A DNA stretch of 64,000 nucleotides, from contig NZ_SMBZ01000019.1 in NCBI RefSeq assembly GCF_004342685.1, forward strand, positions 1 to 64,000, written 5' to 3'. A program made the position numbers and the translations under genes. The DNA is from Sphingobacterium alimentarium. Its GTDB lineage: Bacteria; Bacteroidota; Bacteroidia; Sphingobacteriales; Sphingobacteriaceae. Every line of letters starts with the position of its first letter. Position 1 is the first letter of the stretch. This document shows positions 44,538 to 53,642 of the stretch, piece after piece. The notes beneath the pieces were generated by a model that had not been told where the DNA came from, did not search any database, and saw only the letters and a list, made by a program, of their open reading frames with translations.

Positions 44538-45539
44538 ATGGCTGTTATCCTCGGGATCGAATCTTCATGTGATGAGACTTCTGCGTCTATCTGTGTAAAC
44601 GGTGAAATCAAATCAAATATTATTGCTACACAAGCGATACATGCCAAATATGGTGGTGTAGTACCCGAATTGGCTTCGCGCGCGCATCAGCAAAATATAA
44701 TCCCGACAGTAGATCAAGCGATACAGCAAGCCAAAATTACAAAAAATGATGTAGATGCCGTAGCTTTTACGCGCGGACCTGGACTTTTAGGTTCACTTTT
44801 GGTCGGAACATCCTTTGCTAAATCTTTTGCCTTAGCTCGAAATATCCCTTTAATCGACATCAACCACATGCAAGCGCATATTTTAGCGCATTTTATTGAT
44901 GATCCAAAACCACAATTTCCTTTTCTATGTCTGACCGTTTCGGGTGGACATACACAGATTGTATTGGTAAAAGATTACTTTGATATGGAACTCATCGGCC
45001 AAACCTTGGATGATGCAGCTGGCGAAGCGTTTGACAAAACAGCAAAAATTCTAAATCTTCCGTATCCCGGAGGCCCCCTGATTGATAAATATGCACAACT
45101 TGGTAATCCTGATGCTTTCAAATTACCTGAGCCACAGATTGCGGATTTGAATTTTTCTTTTTCGGGATTGAAAACCGCCATTCTCTATTTGGTGCAGGGC
45201 GAAATCAAGAAGAATCCTAATTTTTTGGAAGAAAACATGCATGACATCTGTGCATCGGTGCAGCAGCGAATTGTCTCTATCCTCTTGAATAAATTAAAAA
45301 AAGCAGCCAAACAGACTGGCGTGAAAGATATTGCTATTGCGGGTGGCGTATCGGCCAATTCGGGCTTACGTAATTCCCTTTTGGCAATGGGCGAAAAATA
45401 TAAATGGAATGTTTTCATTCCAAAATTTGAGTATTGCACGGACAATGCAGCTATGATTGCTATTGCGGGATATCACAAATTCCTGAAAAGTGATTTTATC
45501 GGGCAAGATGTAACGCCTTTAGCGCGCATTCCGATGTAA
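44538..45539 (+). CDS. tsaD: tRNA N6-adenosine threonylcarbamoyltransferase
   Basis: This 333-residue TsaD begins ILGIESSCDETSASICVNGE and has the iron-binding HMQAHILAHF motif, the nucleotide-binding segments (TVSGGHTQIVLV, GGPLIDKYA) and the late AIAGGVSANSGLR and CTDNAAMIAIAGYH. With TsaB, TsaC and TsaE it makes t6A at position 37 of ANN-decoding tRNAs. It is monocistronic. Confidence 0.96.
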   Translation: MAVILGIESSCDETSASICVNGEIKSNIIATQAIHAKYGGVVPELASRAHQQNIIPTVDQAIQQAKITKNDVDAVAFTRGPGLLGSLLVGTSFAKSFALARNIPLIDINHMQAHILAHFIDDPKPQFPFLCLTVSGGHTQIVLVKDYFDMELIGQTLDDAAGEAFDKTAKILNLPYPGGPLIDKYAQLGNPDAFKLPEPQIADLNFSFSGLKTAILYLVQGEIKKNPNFLEENMHDICASVQQRIVSILLNKLKKAAKQTGVKDIAIAGGVSANSGLRNSLLAMGEKYKWNVFIPKFEYCTDNAAMIAIAGYHKFLKSDFIGQDVTPLARIPM

Positions 45540-45548
45540 AGTTCAAAC

Positions 45549-45581
45549 AAAAACGCAGCGTATGAGTACACTGCATTTTTG
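45549..45581. terminator. Terminator between tsaD and the 95-residue gene
   Basis: A GCAGCGT/ACACTGC stem (one G-U pair) with A- and T-rich flanks lies between convergent genes. Confidence 0.65.
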
Positions 45582-45869
45582 TTATATATATTTGGCTAAT
45601 AAATACGACCATTCTTCTTCGAGATTACCTTCGAAAACCGATTGTCTCGCGCGATTGTACCAATAGCGCGCATTCCACATATCCCCTTCTACACGATGCA
45701 AGTATGCATGTATATGGGCAGAAACAGGGTCTTCCAAATGATCTATCAGGTCATGCGCCTTTTGCCAATTGCCTTTAGCATCCCACCATAATGCTTGCAG
45801 CTGAATTTTCAGATCCATCGGCGGTTTATCTTCTACTAGCGAGTGTTTAAAGTCTTGAATCGTCATCAT
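45582..45869 (-). CDS. Conserved small protein of unknown function
   Basis: This 95-residue, mainly helical, soluble protein is rich in Trp and His (LQALWWDAKGNWQKAHDLID, IHAYLHRVEGDMWNARYWYN). The repeated W/A spacing and the RVEGDxxNAxYWYxRA motif look like a two-helix repeat related to TPR/Sel1-like folds. I recognise the motif as a recurring uncharacterised family but cannot name a function. It stands alone between convergent tsaD and the divergent methyltransferase. Confidence 0.68.
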   Translation of the reverse strand: MMTIQDFKHSLVEDKPPMDLKIQLQALWWDAKGNWQKAHDLIDHLEDPVSAHIHAYLHRVEGDMWNARYWYNRARQSVFEGNLEEEWSYLLAKYI

Positions 45870-45927
45870 ATTTAAAGATAAGGAAGAAAAAATTAATACT
45901 ATATTTATACGTTATAAATCCCATACA

Positions 45928-46725
45928 ATGGAACAACCTAAAGATTATATAGCCTTAAATAAAGATTCCTGGAATAGAAGAACGGAGTACCATGTCAAAT
46001 CCGAATTTTATGATATGGACAACTTTCTAAATGGGAGTAGCTCTTTAAATCCCTTCGAATTAGCTTTATTGGGCGATCTAAATGGTAAATCAGTATTGCA
46101 TCTGCAATGCCATTTTGGACAAGATAGCATCTCCCTAAGTCGCATGGGCGCAAATGTGGTGGGGGTAGATTTGTCGGATAAGGCCATAGATACCGCCAAA
46201 CAAATCGCCTTGCAAACAAACTCATCTGCTCAATTTATATGTTGTGATATTTATGATTTACCGCAACATTTGGATCAACAATTCGATATGGTATTCACAA
46301 GCTACGGCACTATTGGGTGGCTTCCCGATCTGAACAAATGGGCGGGAATTATTTCCAAATACCTGAAGCCTGGTGGACAATTTGTATTTGTGGAGTTCCA
46401 TCCTGTCGTGTGGATGTTTGATAATGATTTTGAGAAAGTAGGATATAACTACTTTAATACAGGTGCATTAATCGAAACTGAAACCGGTACGTACGCGGAT
46501 AGAGAAGCGGACTTGGAGCAAGAATATGTGTGCTGGAATCATAGTCTGAGTGAGGTGATGGGTAGTTTAATCCAAAATGATCTGACTATTCGATCATTTG
46601 AAGAGTACGACTATTCGCCATACAATTGTTTTCGTCATACCATCGAATTCGAACCTAAAAAGTATAGAATAGCACATTTGGACAATAAAATTCCGATGGT
46701 CTATTCGCTTGTAGCTACCAAATAA
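45928..46725 (+). CDS. Class I SAM-dependent methyltransferase
   Basis: This 265-residue protein has a Rossmann-type methyltransferase domain with SAM motif I VLHLQCHFGQDSISLSRMGA (about 57-76), acidic loop VVGVDLSDKAIDTAK, motif IV FDMVFTSYGTIGWL and post-motif FVFVEFHPVVWMFD. The substrate is unknown. The last codons of the gene fall inside the 240-bp segment duplicated by the IS1634 element, but the gene itself is intact. Confidence 0.87.
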   Translation: MEQPKDYIALNKDSWNRRTEYHVKSEFYDMDNFLNGSSSLNPFELALLGDLNGKSVLHLQCHFGQDSISLSRMGANVVGVDLSDKAIDTAKQIALQTNSSAQFICCDIYDLPQHLDQQFDMVFTSYGTIGWLPDLNKWAGIISKYLKPGGQFVFVEFHPVVWMFDNDFEKVGYNYFNTGALIETETGTYADREADLEQEYVCWNHSLSEVMGSLIQNDLTIRSFEEYDYSPYNCFRHTIEFEPKKYRIAHLDNKIPMVYSLVATK

Positions 46726-46757
46726 CAAACGCCCGAAATATTCGGGCGTTTGTTATT
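46721..46757. terminator. Bidirectional terminator after the methyltransferase gene (left copy)
   Basis: A perfect 17-bp stem (AATAACAAACGCCCGAA and its complement, ATA loop) is present here and again at 48565-48601 because of the IS-associated duplication. Confidence 0.88.
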
Positions 46758-46770
46758 TTATTTGTCAATT

Positions 46771-46952
46771 CTATTTGAACTTACCAGCCAATGCAGCCAA
46801 TTTTGCGGCCATATCGGTTTGTGGTGCCTTCTCTTCTTTCCGTTCTGAACGTTTGCGTGGAGCTGCTTTATCTTCGGTTTTCATCGACAAAGCAATGCGG
46901 CTACGTTTTTCATCCACTTCAGTAACAGTCACCACCACAGGCTGCTGTACTT
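46771..46952 (-). pseudogene. Duplicated 3' fragment of tex
   Basis: This is an exact copy of the last ~60 codons of tex (coding for VVVTVTEVDEKRSRIALSMK and KLAALAGKFK), left behind by the target duplication. It has no start and is separated from the real gene by the IS. Confidence 0.9.
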
Positions 46953-48556
46953 CCTGACTTGTCCCCTTGTAGAACTAAGAAAATGTATTTATTTGATAAT
47001 CAGTTTTTTATTTAATAAAAAATCGTAATTTGTCGCACTAAGGGTGTTCTATGTTGCGAATTCGTACAATAAAAACAGGTTCTGGAGCAAGAGCTGTTCA
47101 GGTGATCTATTATTTAAACCGCAAAAGGGTTATTTATAAACATATTGGTTCTGCTAAGACCGATTCCGAACTGGAACCCATGCTAGTGGTAGCCCAAGAT
47201 TTCATTGACAATTACGCACCAACACTACCTTTTGAAATAGAAACAAAATTTGATAACCTACTTTACCTTGATAAAGCCGATTTCTTAGGAGTCTACTATA
47301 CTTATTTGTACGAGATTCTCTCAGCAATCATTAAAAAAGTGGGGTTATCGGTGATAAATAAACAATTTCTTTTAGATCTGGTCATTATGCGGATACTGGA
47401 TCCTTCCTCAAAATTACGTTCTATAGAATTACTTGAAACCTGTTTTGGTATCAAACATAACCGGAAATCTTTCTACAAATCAGCCCGAAATTGGTTAAGC
47501 TTAAAGGAAGAGGTCGAACAAATCGTAATTAAATTTCTCAAGGAGAATTATGATTTCAATTTCGAACTATTGTTTTACGATGTAACTACATTGTATTTTG
47601 AGACATTTGATGCTGATGAATTTCGAAAGCAAGGGTTTTCAAAAGATAATAAATCCCTACAGCCACAAATTTTAGTGGCCTTAATGGTTACTCCAGAAGG
47701 CTTTCCTGTAGGTTATGAGGTATTTCCAGGAAATACCTTTGAGGGGCATACCATCCTTCCCGTGGTTAAGGCTTTCATCCAAAAGCACAGTATTAAACAG
47801 TTTACAATAGTAGCGGACGCTGCTATGATCAGTAATGATAATGTGGAAGAGCTTAGAAAGGCAGGTATTAATTACATTGTTGGTGCCCGATTGGGCAATA
47901 TTGGGAATGAGCTCTTCCAACGGATTCATAGTAATTTAGTCCGAGAGGATGTAAACACTATTCGACTACAGACAGAAAAGGGGTATTTGATTTGCAGCTT
48001 CTCAAATACAAGATATCGAAAGGATAAGTATGAAATGGAAAAGCAAATACAGCGTGCAGAAATCTTACTGAAAGAGCCTGGTAAAATCAAGAAAGTAAAA
48101 TTTTTGAAAACCGATAACAAAGAACCTGCATTGAATAATGAATTGATCAATCGAACAAAGATTCTTCTTGGAATTAAAGGCTATTACACAGACCTAGAGG
48201 AGTCTATTGTAGATAATGAGACCATAATTAGTAGATATCACGATTTATATAAAATTGAGCAAGCCTTCAGAATCTCTAAAAATGACCTCAAAACAAGGCC
48301 CATTTTTCATTTCAAGGAAGAGCCAATAAAATTACATTTACTAATCTGTTTTATGGCATTAGTCATTTCAAAGCACATTGAATTAACCACCAATGTTTCT
48401 ATCAAAAAGTTTGTAACTGAACTCAAAAAAGTGACCGACGCTAGAATGTTTAGTCAAATCACTAACAAGGAAATGAGAATAAGAGCCAAAATGATGCCTA
48501 TAGTGGAGGATTTAATACGGAAATTAAATCTGCCGCACTAAAAGGGACAAGTCAGG
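46953..48556 (+). mobile_element. IS1634-family insertion sequence, 1604 bp, apparently intact
   Basis: The ends are 13-bp perfect inverted repeats (CCTGACTTGTCCC at 46953-46965 and its complement at 48544-48556). One intact transposase gene fills most of the element, and 240-bp direct repeats flank it. It lies in the convergent intergenic region between the methyltransferase gene and tex and damages neither. Confidence 0.93.
47051..48541 (+). CDS. IS1634-family transposase
   Basis: This 496-residue DDE transposase carries catalytic regions in FYDVTTLYFETFD (Asp about 180), TIVADAAMISND (Asp about 256) and DLYKIEQAFRISKNDLKTRP (Glu about 405), in the order and spacing of the IS1634 family. 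It is uninterrupted from the ATG at 47051 to the TAA just inside the right inverted repeat. It is probably active or recently active, given the identical flanking duplication. Confidence 0.93.
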   Translation: MLRIRTIKTGSGARAVQVIYYLNRKRVIYKHIGSAKTDSELEPMLVVAQDFIDNYAPTLPFEIETKFDNLLYLDKADFLGVYYTYLYEILSAIIKKVGLSVINKQFLLDLVIMRILDPSSKLRSIELLETCFGIKHNRKSFYKSARNWLSLKEEVEQIVIKFLKENYDFNFELLFYDVTTLYFETFDADEFRKQGFSKDNKSLQPQILVALMVTPEGFPVGYEVFPGNTFEGHTILPVVKAFIQKHSIKQFTIVADAAMISNDNVEELRKAGINYIVGARLGNIGNELFQRIHSNLVREDVNTIRLQTEKGYLICSFSNTRYRKDKYEMEKQIQRAEILLKEPGKIKKVKFLKTDNKEPALNNELINRTKILLGIKGYYTDLEESIVDNETIISRYHDLYKIEQAFRISKNDLKTRPIFHFKEEPIKLHLLICFMALVISKHIELTTNVSIKKFVTELKKVTDARMFSQITNKEMRIRAKMMPIVEDLIRKLNLPH

Positions 48557-48796
48557 AGCTACCAAATAACAAACGCCCGAAATATTCGGGCGTTTGTTAT
48601 TTTATTTGTCAATTCTATTTGAACTTACCAGCCAATGCAGCCAATTTTGCGGCCATATCGGTTTGTGGTGCCTTCTCTTCTTTCCGTTCTGAACGTTTGC
48701 GTGGAGCTGCTTTATCTTCGGTTTTCATCGACAAAGCAATGCGGCTACGTTTTTCATCCACTTCAGTAACAGTCACCACCACAGGCTGCTGTACTT
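48557..48796. repeat. Right copy of 240-bp direct repeat
   Basis: This is identical to 46713-46952 over its length as far as I compared. It contains the functional 3' end of tex and the terminator hairpin at 48565-48601. Confidence 0.93.
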
Positions 48797-50837
48797 TTAC
48801 GATTTCATGTGGATCGGACACAAAATGATTTGCCAATTGGCTCAAGTGCACCAATCCATCCTGATGTACACCAATATCGACAAATGCACCAAAATTGGTT
48901 ATGTTGGTCACAATGCCAGGTAACTTCATGCCTACTTTCAAATCCGAAATCGAATTTACACCTTCGGTGAAAGAAAAAGCTTCAAATTGCTCACGCGGGT
49001 CTAAACCTGGTTTCGCTAGCTCGGCCATGATATCATTCAAAGTAGGTAAACCCACCTCGTCCGTGATGTATTGTTTCAAATCTATGTTCTTGCGCAATTG
49101 ATCATCTTTCATCAGCTCAATAACTTGAACACCCAAATCTTTGGCCATCTGCTCCACCAACGCGTAGCGCTCAGGATGCACGGCCGAAGCATCCAATGGA
49201 TGTTTGGCATTGCGAATACGTAAGAAACCAGCTGCCTGTTCAAAAGCTTTATCCCCTAAGCGAGGCACTTTCTTCAGGTCTCGACGGGAACTAAATGGTC
49301 CGTTCTCTTTGCGGTAGTTGACAATCTGTTGGGCCAATGCAGGACCTAACCCGGAGATATAGGCCAATATTTGCTTAGAAGCGGTATTCAATTCAACACC
49401 CACAGCATTCACACAAGACATGACTGTATCGTCCAAAGCCGTTTGCAATTTATTTTGGTCTACATCGTGCTGATACTGACCGACACCGATGGATTTAGGA
49501 TCAATCTTGACCAATTCAGCTAGAGGATCCATCAATCGACGACCAATAGACACGGCGCCGCGAACAGTAACATCGTAATCCGGAAATTCTTCACGTGCCA
49601 CATCCGAGGCAGAATAGATAGAAGCCCCCGATTCGTTGACCATAACGACAGTCACCGTCGACAAGCCCAATTTGCGAACGAAATCTTCCGTTTCACGACC
49701 AGCTGTACCATTACCGATGGCGATAGCTTCTACATCATACTTCGACACCAGATACTTAATCATACGCTCTGCCTCTGCCACACCGCCAGCTCCATTATGA
49801 GGGAAAATAGCGGTATTCTCCAACAAATTTCCTTGCGCATCCAACACCACAGTCTTACAGCCCGTACGGAAACCTGGATCAATAGCTATCAGGCGTTTCT
49901 GGCCAAGTGGCGCAGCCAATAACAATTGACGAACATTATCCGCAAATACTTTTATCGCTTCCTCATCCGCACGCTGACGGGTCAACACACGAATTTCTGT
50001 TTCCATTGACGGCTTCAACAGTCTTTTATAGCCATCGTACAAAGCCAACTCTACTTGTTTGGAAGCTTCATTTTTACCTTTTATATAAATAGATTCTATT
50101 TTCGGGATTACCAAATCTTCCTCTACTGCGATATCCAAATACAATAACTCTTCCTTTTCGCCACGACGCATGGCTAATACGCGGTGCGACGGCGCTTTGG
50201 CTAATGGCTCTGACCATTCGAAGTAATCTTTATACTTTAATGCAGCTTCTTCTTTCCCTGGAATGACACGCGACACGAAATCACCTTTCTCCAAAAAGAC
50301 CTTGCGTACACGTGCGCGTACCTCAGCATCTTCCGCTATCGCCTCAGCAATAATATCGCGCGCACCTGCTAAAGCTTCTTCCGTGTTATGAACACCAACT
50401 TCTTCGTTGATAAATTGTTGGGAAAATGATTCAATATCTCCGGACTGCTGTTGAAGTAAAAAGTCCGCAAGCGGCTGCAATCCTTTTTCACGTGCAATAA
50501 GCGCACGTGTACGGCGCTTAGGCTTGTAGGGTAGATAAATATCTTCCAACGAAGACATGGTTTCGGCTCCTTTGACTAGCGCTTCTAGCTCCGGAGTAAG
50601 TTTCCCTTGGTCTTGGATAGATTTTAATATTGCTTCTTTGCGCTTATCCAAATCACGTAATTGCTGAATACGATCGCGAATAGCAGTAATCTGTACCTCA
50701 TCCAGTGAACCCGTCATTTCTTTACGGTACCGCGATATAAATGGAATAGTCGCTCCCTCATCCAATAATGCTAAAGTAGTGCTTACTTGCTTTTGGGTGA
50801 TGGACAATTCCTTCGAAATAATAATTTCGTGTGACAT
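48615..50837 (-). CDS. tex: Tex family RNA-binding transcription accessory protein
   Basis: The start is the ATG at 50837 (MSHEIIISKELSITQKQVST), giving 740 residues; a longer frame to 50897 is not family-like. Order of domains: Tex N-terminal helical part (IPFISRYRKEMTGSLDEVQI), YqgF/RNase H-like domain (IAIDPGFRTGCKTVVLDAQG), helix-hairpin-helix (ISGLGPALAQQIVNYRKENG), and an S1 domain near the C-terminus (MKLPGIVTNITNFGAFVDIG) with a basic tail. It binds nucleic acid and transcription machinery. The last 60 codons are duplicated at 46771-46952. Confidence 0.94.
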   Translation of the reverse strand: MSHEIIISKELSITQKQVSTTLALLDEGATIPFISRYRKEMTGSLDEVQITAIRDRIQQLRDLDKRKEAILKSIQDQGKLTPELEALVKGAETMSSLEDIYLPYKPKRRTRALIAREKGLQPLADFLLQQQSGDIESFSQQFINEEVGVHNTEEALAGARDIIAEAIAEDAEVRARVRKVFLEKGDFVSRVIPGKEEAALKYKDYFEWSEPLAKAPSHRVLAMRRGEKEELLYLDIAVEEDLVIPKIESIYIKGKNEASKQVELALYDGYKRLLKPSMETEIRVLTRQRADEEAIKVFADNVRQLLLAAPLGQKRLIAIDPGFRTGCKTVVLDAQGNLLENTAIFPHNGAGGVAEAERMIKYLVSKYDVEAIAIGNGTAGRETEDFVRKLGLSTVTVVMVNESGASIYSASDVAREEFPDYDVTVRGAVSIGRRLMDPLAELVKIDPKSIGVGQYQHDVDQNKLQTALDDTVMSCVNAVGVELNTASKQILAYISGLGPALAQQIVNYRKENGPFSSRRDLKKVPRLGDKAFEQAAGFLRIRNAKHPLDASAVHPERYALVEQMAKDLGVQVIELMKDDQLRKNIDLKQYITDEVGLPTLNDIMAELAKPGLDPREQFEAFSFTEGVNSISDLKVGMKLPGIVTNITNFGAFVDIGVHQDGLVHLSQLANHFVSDPHEIVKVQQPVVVTVTEVDEKRSRIALSMKTEDKAAPRKRSERKEEKAPQTDMAAKLAALAGKFK

Positions 50838-50870
50838 ATATAGTAATTTATAAAATCGAATATAATAACA

Positions 50871-50906
50871 AGAAAGCTGCTGAAAATAACCTTTCAACAG
50901 CTTTCT
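50871..50906 (-). terminator. Terminator-like hairpin after tatA
   Basis: A 15-bp stem with one mismatch (AGAAAGCTG...CAGCTTTCT) lies just downstream of the tatA stop on the minus strand; the T-run is weak. Confidence 0.6.
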
Positions 50907-50927
50907 AATATAGTATTTTTCTAAATA

Positions 50928-51437
50928 TTACGCGTTTTGCGATGGATTTTCTTTTGCTGAATCTGTAGCTACATCTTCCTTAGGTTCCCCTTCGGTAGCA
51001 TTCTTCTCGTCTTCCGAAAAATAATCATTGTAACCATACTTGTAGTATTCAGTCTCATCTACAGGATGAGCTCCTGGATCATGTTGAACCGAATTTTCAG
51101 GTTGTGTAAATTGAGGGAATTTCTTTTCCTCTACCGGCGTCTCTGTTGAGGCTACTTGTTCGCCGGACTCTACTTGTTCCGTTGGAGCCGGTGTTTCCAC
51201 TGGAGTGGACTTATACGTTGGTTTATCTTCTACCGTAACATCCAAATCCTTCTCAAAATTGTTAATCTGATCTGAGATTTCACGTTTGATATCCTCCGAC
51301 GCATCTTTAAATTCGCGAATACCCTTACCTAAGCCTCTTGCTAGTTCAGGTAATTTTTTTCCTCCAAATAATAACAAGATAACGATTACGATAAGAATCA
51401 TCTCTTGGGTACCTATATTCAAAAAAGCTAATGTCAT
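50928..51437 (-). CDS. tatA: TatA/E-type twin-arginine translocase subunit
   Basis: This 169-residue protein has the short N-terminal membrane helix (IGTQEMILIVIVILLLFGG), the FGGKKLPELARGLGKGIREF amphipathic helix typical of TatA, and then a long acidic Glu/Pro/Thr-rich tail with no known fold. TatA oligomers form the channel for folded Tat substrates. tatB/tatC are not in the window. The tail is longer than in enterobacterial TatA. Confidence 0.92.
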   Translation of the reverse strand: MTLAFLNIGTQEMILIVIVILLLFGGKKLPELARGLGKGIREFKDASEDIKREISDQINNFEKDLDVTVEDKPTYKSTPVETPAPTEQVESGEQVASTETPVEEKKFPQFTQPENSVQHDPGAHPVDETEYYKYGYNDYFSEDEKNATEGEPKEDVATDSAKENPSQNA

Positions 51438-51558
51438 CTTTTTTCTATTTTACATTTTCTATGATTGCTAAGGTAAGTGTATTCTACTTTTTGACCAATA
51501 GTTATTTGTAAATATTTAGACACATTTGAAAACCCCTTAGTTTGCAAGGAAACTTTCG

Positions 51559-51566
51559 TACCTTTG
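51559..51566 (+). promoter_or_regulatory. -7 promoter box of the MATE gene
   Basis: TACCTTTG lies 19 nt upstream of the ATG at 51586. Confidence 0.55.
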
Positions 51567-51585
51567 CAGGCTATTTCCAAAATAT

Positions 51586-52944
51586 ATGTTTACTAGTATT
51601 AAAAAACACAGATCGTATTATATAAGTGCATTAGCTTTAGCGGGTCCGTTAATTATTGCTCAATTGGGTCACACGCTAGTGCAGACCTCAGATACCATGA
51701 TTATTGGTCACTTTTTAGGCAAAATATCACTTGCAGCATCATCATTGGCGCACTCGGTATTTATGATGGTATTGGTATTTGGATTGGGTATTGCTTATGG
51801 ATTGACACCTCTTATTGCGCAAGCGAGTGGCAAAAACAATAAAGAAGAGATTTCTAAGCTTCTTTCCAATAGTATATGGGTAAATATCATTGTTAGTATA
51901 TTCCTCTTCTGTGGTGTATTCTACGGGTCGATGTATGGCATGCAACATGTAGATCAGGATCCAGCGGTAGTAGAAGAAGCGAAACCTTATTTATTTGTAT
52001 TGAGTCTTTCCATCTTCCCTTTGATGATATTTAACGCGTTCAAACAATTTGCAGAAGGATTGGGATTTACGAAGCAAGCGATGCGTATTACTATTTGGGG
52101 TAACGTATTAAATGTTGTTCTAGCCATTATTTTTGTGAAAGGTATGTTTGGCATAGAACCCATGGGTATAGCGGGGGTTGGTATTGCGACTTTGATAGAC
52201 AGAATATTGATGATGATCATCATGGGAGGGTATGTTTTGAAGTCAAAATACTTTAAGGAATACATGTTTCACTTCAATTTTTTCTCTGTACAAATAAAGC
52301 GCATTAAAGCTATTTTGAAAATTGGAGCTCCTGTCGCATTTCAATACACCTTTGAAGTAGGATTATTTGCGGGAGCATCTCTTATAGCTGGAAAAATCGG
52401 TGCATTAGATCAAGCAGCTCACAATGTGGCTTTGACGCTAGCATCGATGACGTATATGATGGCCACAGGTATTGCTAGTGCAATCACTATAAAAATTGGA
52501 AACAGCTACGGAAAAGAGAACTATGACAGGTTAAAAACATTTGCCAAAATAGCATACCGTATTATTCTGGGCTTTATGATATTTACCGCAATTATTTTTG
52601 CTGTATTCAACCATACATTGGCGTCATTAATGACTACAGATAAAGAAGTAATCGCGTTGGCTGCTCAGTTGCTAATTATCGCTGGATTATTCCAACTCTT
52701 TGATGGCACGCAGGTCATTGGTCTCGGTATTCTTCGCGGTATCGGTGATGTGAATATCCCTACCTTAATCACATTATTTGCTTATTGGGTTATAGGTTTA
52801 CCTAGCGGCTACTATATGGGCGTAGAATTAGAGATGGGTGTGCAGGGTGTTTGGTACGGACTAACGTTTGCGCTATTGGTATCTTCTATCCTATTATATA
52901 TGCGATACAAATATATGATTCGCAAAAAGTTTGCCCTGTCGTAA
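51586..52944 (+). CDS. MATE-family efflux transporter
   Basis: This 452-residue membrane protein has about 12 helices in two MATE halves. The first half starts LALAGPLIIAQLGHTLVQTS and DTMIIGHFLGKISLAASSLA; the second carries KIGAPVAFQYTFEVGLFAGA. It exports drugs or metabolites in exchange for Na+ or H+. Its stop codon directly abuts the stop of the convergent TauE/SafE-like gene. Confidence 0.93.
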   Translation: MFTSIKKHRSYYISALALAGPLIIAQLGHTLVQTSDTMIIGHFLGKISLAASSLAHSVFMMVLVFGLGIAYGLTPLIAQASGKNNKEEISKLLSNSIWVNIIVSIFLFCGVFYGSMYGMQHVDQDPAVVEEAKPYLFVLSLSIFPLMIFNAFKQFAEGLGFTKQAMRITIWGNVLNVVLAIIFVKGMFGIEPMGIAGVGIATLIDRILMMIIMGGYVLKSKYFKEYMFHFNFFSVQIKRIKAILKIGAPVAFQYTFEVGLFAGASLIAGKIGALDQAAHNVALTLASMTYMMATGIASAITIKIGNSYGKENYDRLKTFAKIAYRIILGFMIFTAIIFAVFNHTLASLMTTDKEVIALAAQLLIIAGLFQLFDGTQVIGLGILRGIGDVNIPTLITLFAYWVIGLPSGYYMGVELEMGVQGVWYGLTFALLVSSILLYMRYKYMIRKKFALS

Positions 52945-53637
52945 TTATTGGCAGGAAATTGCACCATCAATATTGAGTAATGGGCTGAGGTATGGTATGT
53001 CCCAATTTGCTCCTCTGAGCAAAAACCACACGCCCATTAGGATATATAGAGCAGGCAATAAAGAAGCAAATTTAAACTTAAACAGTTTTCTGGGAAGATG
53101 TGTGAAAAAGGAAAATAATAGCATCAAAGGCAAAGTTCCTAATCCAAATAACACCATAAACTGAAAACTCGACACCATATCATCAGCATTCATGGCTGAA
53201 GCTAATGCCATGTAGACCATTCCACAAGGTAAAAATCCATTCATCATTCCGGCAATAAATGCACCGTTGGGTTTATACAGCCATTTGCCCATAGCTTTGG
53301 CAAAAGGTTGAATAGCTTGAGTCTGAAACCGGGCGAGCGCGGGCAACTTATGGATATATGCATACGAAAGACCGATTAGCACCAGTATGGCTCCTGTCAC
53401 CAACGAAAAACCTTGTTGCCAACCTTTCATAACAACAGAAGAACCTAGCCAACCAAATAATAAACCGATAAAACCATAAGTCAATATTCTGCCGACTTGA
53501 TAGAGGATTTTATTGGTAGCTACTGCGAAGGACAACTGTTGATTCTGCTGCAGCGCAAATAGCAATGGCCCACACATGAGTGTACAATGTATACTCCCAA
53601 ATAAACCCATAAAAAATGCCAGCAGATTGTAACTCAT
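52945..53637 (-). CDS. TauE/SafE-like (DsbD/CcdA-type) membrane protein of the cbb3 cluster
   Basis: This 230-residue protein has about six helices. SIHCTLMCGPLLFAL near the start and FLPCGMVYMALASAMN in the middle give the paired-cysteine/proline pattern (CxxxC-G-P and LPCG) of the sulfite exporter TauE/SafE branch seen at the end of bacteroidete cco clusters. It may handle copper or thiols during oxidase assembly. It begins 5 nt after the fixH-like gene, so it belongs to the cco operon. Confidence 0.8.
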   Translation of the reverse strand: MSYNLLAFFMGLFGSIHCTLMCGPLLFALQQNQQLSFAVATNKILYQVGRILTYGFIGLLFGWLGSSVVMKGWQQGFSLVTGAILVLIGLSYAYIHKLPALARFQTQAIQPFAKAMGKWLYKPNGAFIAGMMNGFLPCGMVYMALASAMNADDMVSSFQFMVLFGLGTLPLMLLFSFFTHLPRKLFKFKFASLLPALYILMGVWFLLRGANWDIPYLSPLLNIDGAISCQ

Positions 53638-53642
53638 TGATA

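Larger units (their letters stand above)
46713..46952. repeat. Left copy of 240-bp direct repeat flanking the IS1634-family element
   Basis: Bases 46713-46952 recur at 48557-48796. The segment contains the end of the methyltransferase gene, the shared terminator hairpin and the last ~60 codons of tex. The left copy is a dead fragment of tex. This is a target-site duplication of unusual length made at insertion, a known trait of the IS1634 family. Confidence 0.93.

Noticed and set aside
46775-46957. Plus-strand ORF of 60 codons, repeated at 48619
   Set aside because: It is antisense to the 3' end of tex and appears twice only because of the 240-bp duplication.
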